Positions 58,939-64,000 of a DNA stretch of 64,000 bases are shown piece by piece. Under the pieces are notes generated by a model that did no database searches, was not told the DNA's origin, and saw only the letters and a list, made by a program, of their open reading frames with translations. The position numbers and the translations under genes were made by a program. Position 1 is the stretch's first letter. Each line of letters begins with the position of its first letter. The stretch lies in assembly GCA_023548195.1 (NCBI GenBank), contig JAJHZJ010000418.1, forward strand, positions 1,396,417 to 1,460,416, written 5' to 3'. Origin of the DNA: Bettongia penicillata ogilbyi (lineage: Eukaryota; Chordata; Mammalia; Diprotodontia; Potoroidae).

Positions 58939-60023
58939 GAACTCTTGATGAAAAGACCAGAGCTGAAAAGAAAATTTGACTTTCAAACAGAAGAATGAGA
59001 AGAAGCATGAAAAAGTAAACAGCAAAGAGAAGTCATAAGGGACTTACCAAAGGTGAACTACATGGATTCCTACATGGAAAGACAATATTTGTAACTCTTG
59101 CAACTTTTCAGTATCTGGGTAGTTGGTGGGATTACACACACATGTGCACACACATACACACATGCACACACACAGAGAGACAGAGAGCACAGAGTGAACT
59201 GAATAGGATGGGATTATATCTTAAAAAAATTAAGGTAAACAGTGAGAGAGAAATGTATTGGGAGGAGAGAGGGTGAAATGGAGTGGGGTAAATTATCTCT
59301 CATAGAAGAGGCAAGCAGGAAACTTTTTAGTGGAGGGAAAAAGAGGAGAGCTGAGAAAAAAACATGAAGTTTACTCTCATCGCATTCGACTAAAGGAAGG
59401 AATAAAATGAACACTCATTTTGGTATGAAAACCTATCTTACAATACAGGAAAGTGAGGGAGAAGGGGATAAGCAGAGTGGGGGGGGGATGATGGAAGGGA
59501 GGGCAATGGGAGGAGGGAGCAATTTGAAATCAATGCTCTTGGGGAGGGAACAGGATCAAAAGTGAGACTAGAAGCAATGAGGGGGGCAGGATAGGATTGA
59601 GGGAAGTATAGTTAGTCTTACACAACACAACTATTATTGAAGTCATGTACAAAACTACACAGATATGGCCTATATTGAATTGCCTGCCTTCCCAAAGGAA
59701 ATGGGTGGGGAGGGAGGGATGGGGAGAAGTTGGAACTCAAAAGTTTAGGAGCAACTGTCGAGTATTGTCTTGCTACTAGGAAATATGAAATACAGGTAAT
59801 GGGGAATAAAAAGTCATCTGGCCCTACAGGACAAAAGAGAAGATGGGGACAAGGGAAGGGAGGGAGGATAGAAGAGAGGGCAGATTGGTGATAGGGGAAA
59901 TTAGAATGCTCGGTGTATTGGGGTGGGGGGGAGGGAATAAATGGGGAAAATATTTGGAACCTAAAATTTTGTGGAAATGAATGTAAAAAGTTAAATAAAT
60001 AAAAATTTAAAAAATTAAAAAAA
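58939..60023 (+). other. HAL1 3' region made of L1-like modules
   Basis: After ORF1 the text follows the L1 inter-ORF spacer (compare 59285-59465 with 26790-26970, both passing through tttactctcat and an aaacctatcttacaata-type phrase). It then passes directly into L1 3'-UTR-like text (ggcctatattgaattgcctg, ttggaactcaaaa at 59730). A second spacer-like block and a second tttggaacctaaaat end follow at about 59785-60000. A CA run lies at 59135-59172. Confidence 0.75.
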
Positions 60024-60039
60024 AAGGAATACTTTTACA
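60024..60039. repeat. HAL1 target-site duplication, right
   Basis: Aaggaatacttttaca, partner of 57208-57223. Confidence 0.93.
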
Positions 60040-61080
60040 ATGTCAATGGTTCATTTGTGAGAAGTTTTAAAAATAAAATCCACTTGAATAGATATTTCTT
60101 TTAAAAAGCTTTAATAAGTTTCCCATGTTAAAGAATAGCAGTCATTCTGTCATGCACATCACAATCAAATGCTACCAAAGGTAGAAACTCAAATGTAGTT
60201 AATTATTCTTCCATCAATTAGCCTAAACTAGCTTTCCCCACTAACTGCAAACATTCTGGCTAAAATTCTATTGGCTTTTTGAACCCAGATAATAAAAAAT
60301 AGATAGTCAGCAGTTTGTTTGGCAAGGTAACTTGGATACATCAATTGGAAAGTCAAATAGAGGAAATGGACTTCATGTTCTAGGCATTCAGGTGGAACAC
60401 TTATTTCCCCTCTACTTACTTGTCAGAGTGCAAATGAAGGGATCATTAATGACAAGCAAAGAAACTGTATAATAAAGAAAAATCTTACCTTGAGAAAAAG
60501 AATAAATTCATTAAGGAACACATCTCTTTATTAAAGATAGCATGAGAAAACTGAGAAAAGTCCAGCAGTACAGGTCCTCAAAGCACTTTGCTTCCATTAA
60601 AACATGCCAGAATAGGGCAAGCAGCCATCTGTCAGAAATATGACGTTGCTTCATTATGAACCAGGGCTACAGCATAAAAATAACAACAGTATAAGGGAAC
60701 TATCCCTGAATCAGTTTCAGCTAGATTTTAAGATTCATTTGTATAAAATGTTATAACAAAGAGATTGAGCACAACACAACTGAGTGCACTATGAACAACT
60801 GGAATATACAAATACAGCACAATTTTTATATTGCCTCACTCCAGGGATTAATTAGTGCAGTCTTGGCATAGAGTTTGAAAGCTAAACATTAATTAATTAT
60901 GGCTTTGATAATATTACATTATTATTGACTCTAGCAATAGGACAGCTAAGATAACTTTCAGATATTATTTCTAGAACTATCTTGCCCTTCAAAAAGACCC
61001 AGAAATCTCTGAAAATAATCACACTTTTTTCAGGCTCAAAAGATTTAACTGATAGTATTTCCAGTAATTTAGTAATTTGT
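60040..61080. other. Unassigned stretch
   Basis: No gene or named repeat was recognised in this AT-rich sequence. Confidence 0.5.
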
Positions 61081-61190
61081 CACACACACACACACACACA
61101 CGCAAACAGAGCTTTTTGAGGTCAGGAATTCTGTTTTTGCCCTTCTTTGTGTTACCAGTGCTCAGCAGAATTAATAAATGCTTATTGATA
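61081..61190 (+). mobile_element. L2-type 3' terminus with (CA)n
   Basis: A CA run (61082-61102) is followed by tttttgaggtcaggaattct, ttgtgttaccagtgctcag and aataaatgcttattgat, the usual L2 end. Confidence 0.6.
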
Positions 61191-61194
61191 TGGC

Positions 61195-61855
61195 TGTATG
61201 TTTCTACTTTTTAAGGAAGTTGCTAATACCAGAAATACATAGCTACTTAGAGTTCCTTCTAGCCCTAACAGTCAAATGATCTACTAAATGTAAGTAAATA
61301 TATATTCATAATTGGATGAAATTATGTGCATATATTTATGTATATGTGTGCATGTATGTATATGTATATTTATATGTGTACTGGTATCTGCAAATGGTTT
61401 CTTTTTTTAAATTGGATAAGGCTCCAATTCTTCAAAAGCAGGAGCAATTACAAAATCTTTTTGAGTACCACTAAATTATCATAGCAAGCAAATTAGTTAA
61501 TCAATAATAATATTAAAAACCCAGACCCCATGACAACCATAAGGGCAATTGACTAGCTAACTCTTCTTCCTATCACAAGTTTCAAGCTCCAAAAGGAGCA
61601 AAGAAAGCTTACTCAGGCATCACCTTTAAGATTTCTTAAAAACAAACATAACAAACAAAAAAACTAGCTTCCTAGGAGTATTTGAACAGGAAACAGATAT
61701 AGTAAATTGTGAGTTGTGATAACAACTTTTTAAAAATTTGTTTCAACATTTTCCCCATGCCACCTCAAAATTCCTACTCACCTACTGCGTTTCCTTATTT
61801 CTTTTTATTGTCATTCTCTATATTCATTAAGTTGTGGTGTGGTGTGGAACTTAGG
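61195..61855. other. Unassigned stretch
   Basis: Nothing was recognised apart from a TATG-rich patch at 61310-61380. Confidence 0.5.
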
Positions 61856-61859
61856 AATG

Positions 61860-62605
61860 CTGAAATTTAAGTCCTGGGAACAGAGTTTGAATGCCTGCTC
61901 CTCCATTATTATTTGTATGAATTTGAACAAATGACTTATGTCCCCTTGTAGCAGCAAGCACTCTGACACATTCAGAAGGGCCTGCTAGCACAGGTTCTTA
62001 GATATGCTTTTCTAAAAGGAAAGCAAGTTTTGAGGGGTCAACAATCTTCTTTAATCACATATACCAACAGAATAAATACAAGCAGAGAAATAAAGACCAA
62101 CAGACAGGAATTCTAACCGTCTGACCATAAGCAATACATTCATCACAGATCAACAGACAGATCCAACTATCTGACCATTACTTACATACATAGTTACCAG
62201 AGAAAGAACACCAACATCTGGGTTTTCAAAGCTGGGGCAGGGGGTTCCTTAATGGCTACCCAGAGTCTCATCTGGCATAGGAACCTTCTTCCAAAGAGTA
62301 AGCCCCAAAGCAAAACCTCTCTCCAGAATATATATACACTTCTCAGAGCTGGAAAGTATCACTACTCTCATGACCTGGTGTCTCATTAGCAATTAACAAA
62401 AGGTGTGAACCTTCCTACAAAACAAGCCTCCCCTAATCAAGTTTCTTTTAATGGGCTCCACTTGAGGTCTATTAATGGCAAGGGAAGATCTTTAACTCTC
62501 ATTAACATGACATTAGCTCTACACCTGTGGTGTTCAGTTACCTCATCTGTAAAAAGAAAAAGAACCAATTAGATGATCTCTAAGTAGCACTTAAACTTAA
62601 GTACC
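61860..62605 (+). mobile_element. L2-tailed CORE-SINE split by an LTR
   Basis: The left part (aacagagtttgaatgcctg, gaatttgaacaaatgactta) and right part (gttacctcatctgtaaaaag, then accaattagatgatctctaa) are consecutive pieces of one SINE. They are separated by the LTR at 61947-62523. Confidence 0.65.
61947..62523 (-). mobile_element. Solo LTR of an endogenous retrovirus, antisense
   Basis: The unit starts tgtagcagcaagc and ends ctctaca on the plus strand, giving TG...CA ends. Reversed, it is collinear with the LTR at 37604-38103 over most of its length (tttgaaaacccagatgttgg, the gattaaa signal, tgacccctcaaaa, ttttagaaaagca, tgctagcaggccc). It has no internal sequence. The target duplication is not clear. 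Confidence 0.78.
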
Positions 62606-63055
62606 ATATACTTCTACCATTGTCAAATTGAGATAGATATTTATAAGAAGTAAGAGCATGGCATCTTGGTTCCAGCAAATTCTCACTCTACCTGTGGAGG
62701 CAGGATGCACTACAAGATGGCAGAGATTAACTGGCAAAACAAAAAAAAAAAAGCATTTAATGGAATAAACAGTTTCTATCAAAGAAAATAATATTGATAT
62801 CACCAGAATCAAAGATATTAATAGCATTGCTTGCCCTAAAGTGATGATTGCTGTTCGTTCACCCTCGACCCTTGATTCAAATATAGTATTTGGATTCTCT
62901 GACTCTGTGTGTGTGTGTGTGTTTTCTAATATTGTTGGTCCTGAACTCCTTTCCTCAGTATCAATTGATGAGTGTACTTAAATTCTCCCCAATATCATCT
63001 ACTCGGTGACTTTTATCCACTATCATTTTGCTATTTCATGTTACCCCAATATCAT
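62606..63055. other. Unassigned gap
   Basis: Only a short (TG)n run near 62905-62921 was noted. Confidence 0.5.
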
Positions 63056-63059
63056 TGAT

Positions 63060-63905
63060 GACACTTTAAAAATAATCTTATTTTTTAATTAACAAAAATA
63101 TATTTTCCCCCTGCTACTTCCTCCTCAGCTGGAAAAAAAAGGAAAAGAAATCACTTGAAATAGATATTTGTAGCTAATAAAGATAAATTCCTTCATTGAA
63201 TACACTCCCCACTCCCCAAAAAAAGAAATAAAAATTTTGTTCTGCTCTCAAAGTCTATCATCTTTCCAATAAGAAGTGGATAGCATTCTTAATCATTAAT
63301 TGGGAATAATAGATGGCCATTGCTCTGATCAGTGTTCTTAAGTCATTCAAAAATGTCTGTCCTTGCAATGTTGGTATTATTGTACAAATTGGTCTCCTGG
63401 TTCTGCTCACTTCATTCCATATAAATTCACATAAGTCTTCACAGATTTCTCTGAACTATCCATTTCATCATGTCTTACAACACAATATTATGACATGATA
63501 TACATATAGTGTAATTTTTTCATTTATTCCTCAGATATTGGGCACCTCCTTCCTCAGTACAAAAAAAGCACATTTAAATATTTCTGTACGTATAGATAAG
63601 TTTGCTTTTTCTTTGATTTCTTTGTAAGCTTAATAATTGTATCAACGTTTTAAAGGGAATGTACAGTGTTGTAACTTTTAGAGCAAATTTCCAAGTTGTT
63701 TTTCAAAAGTTCCTGGACTATTTCACAACTCTACCAAATGTACATTCATTGGCTGCTTTCCTGTACTTCCTCCAATATTTATTATTTTCTTTTTTTGTCA
63801 ACTTCACCAGTCTCATTTGTGTGAGACAGAATAACAGAGTTGTTGAAATTTGCATTTCTCTAAATATTACTGCTTGGATTGAAGTGGACATTATTCCTCC
63901 CTGGG
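63060..63905 (-). mobile_element. Old L1 3' end, antisense
   Basis: It contains ctcctggttctgctcacttc, then attccatataaattcacata, gttgttgaaatttgcatttc and related text of the L1 ORF2 C-terminal end, all reversed. It is strongly diverged. Confidence 0.72.
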
Positions 63906-64000
63906 CCCCTAGGTTGAAAGATATCTGTTAGGTTTCTGGGCAGGGTTGGATAACCTTGCCTAGCAGCAGCATTTCTATTGGGCCCATGTCAAAACGTTAT
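63906..64000. other. Unassigned window edge
   Basis: No feature was recognised. Confidence 0.5.

Larger units (their letters stand above)
57224..60023 (+). mobile_element. Complete HAL1 (half-L1) retrotransposon
   Basis: A 2.8-kb element begins tgggaggagccaagacggtg, has a G/C-richer 5' UTR of about 670 bp, one long ORF1 (57895-58938), a 3' region of about 1.08 kb and an A-rich end. A 16-bp target duplication with one mismatch brackets exactly this interval, so the absence of ORF2 is a property of the inserted element and not of later deletion outside it. HAL1 elements are known as non-autonomous LINE-1 derivatives that keep ORF1 and depend on L1 ORF2 protein. Low decay of ORF1 compared with the other two HAL1 copies here suggests a younger insertion. 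Confidence 0.9.

Noticed and set aside
61947..62523. Target duplication for the antisense LTR
   Set aside because: Flanks (cccct and cctgt) do not match well enough to claim one. The insertion is supported by the split SINE.

Overview
The window reads as non-coding DNA from a marsupial, probably an Australian one, though I cannot name the species. The marsupial call rests on repeat content. There are tRNA-derived SINEs with BovB/RTE-type tails, one SINE of the wallaby WSINE1/WALLSI type, L2-tailed CORE-SINEs, many L1 elements of marsupial type, and half-L1 (HAL1) elements. I found no intact cellular protein gene, no convincing exon, no CRISPR array and no prokaryotic feature. It is best read as intergenic or deep intronic sequence built from layered transposons.

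Layout. 1-8.7 kb: old L1 and L2 fragments, a dead minus-strand processed copy of CISD1 (mitoNEET), and an eroded antisense HAL1. 8.7-19.5 kb: mostly unassigned sequence with SINEs, a 7SL RNA retropseudogene, and hAT (Charlie-like) miniature elements, one of which carries a nested SINE and an 8-bp target duplication. 19.5-24.9 kb: more L1, SINE and hAT debris, an AT microsatellite and an odd inverted-repeat cluster. 24.9-29.8 kb: a sense L1 with 5' end, ORF1 and ORF2 remnants, split by a HAL1 that landed inside the endonuclease coding region with a 14-bp duplication. 30-38.1 kb: L2 in both orientations, an RTE fragment, a foldback hAT element with a WSINE-type SINE inside, an 88-bp hairpin, and a solo LTR. 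38.1-46.5 kb: L1 copies (one with an exact 15-bp duplication), a direct repeat pair I cannot classify, and SINEs. 46.5-55.9 kb: about 9.4 kb of antisense L1 copies, several nested. 57.2-60.0 kb: a complete HAL1 with an open 347-codon ORF1. 60-64 kb: an L2 end, an antisense LTR of the same family as the one at 37.6 kb, and an old L1 end.

The most interesting object is the complete HAL1. It is a LINE that kept ORF1 and has no ORF2, is bounded by a 16-bp target duplication with one mismatch, and has a 3' region that can be read as L1 inter-ORF spacer joined directly to L1 3' end. Two further HAL1 copies in the window support the family structure. The elements work together only in the sense that L1, L2 and RTE reverse transcriptases mobilised the SINEs, HAL1s and retropseudogenes. 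All family assignments are from memory of repeat consensus sequences and were not checked against a database.
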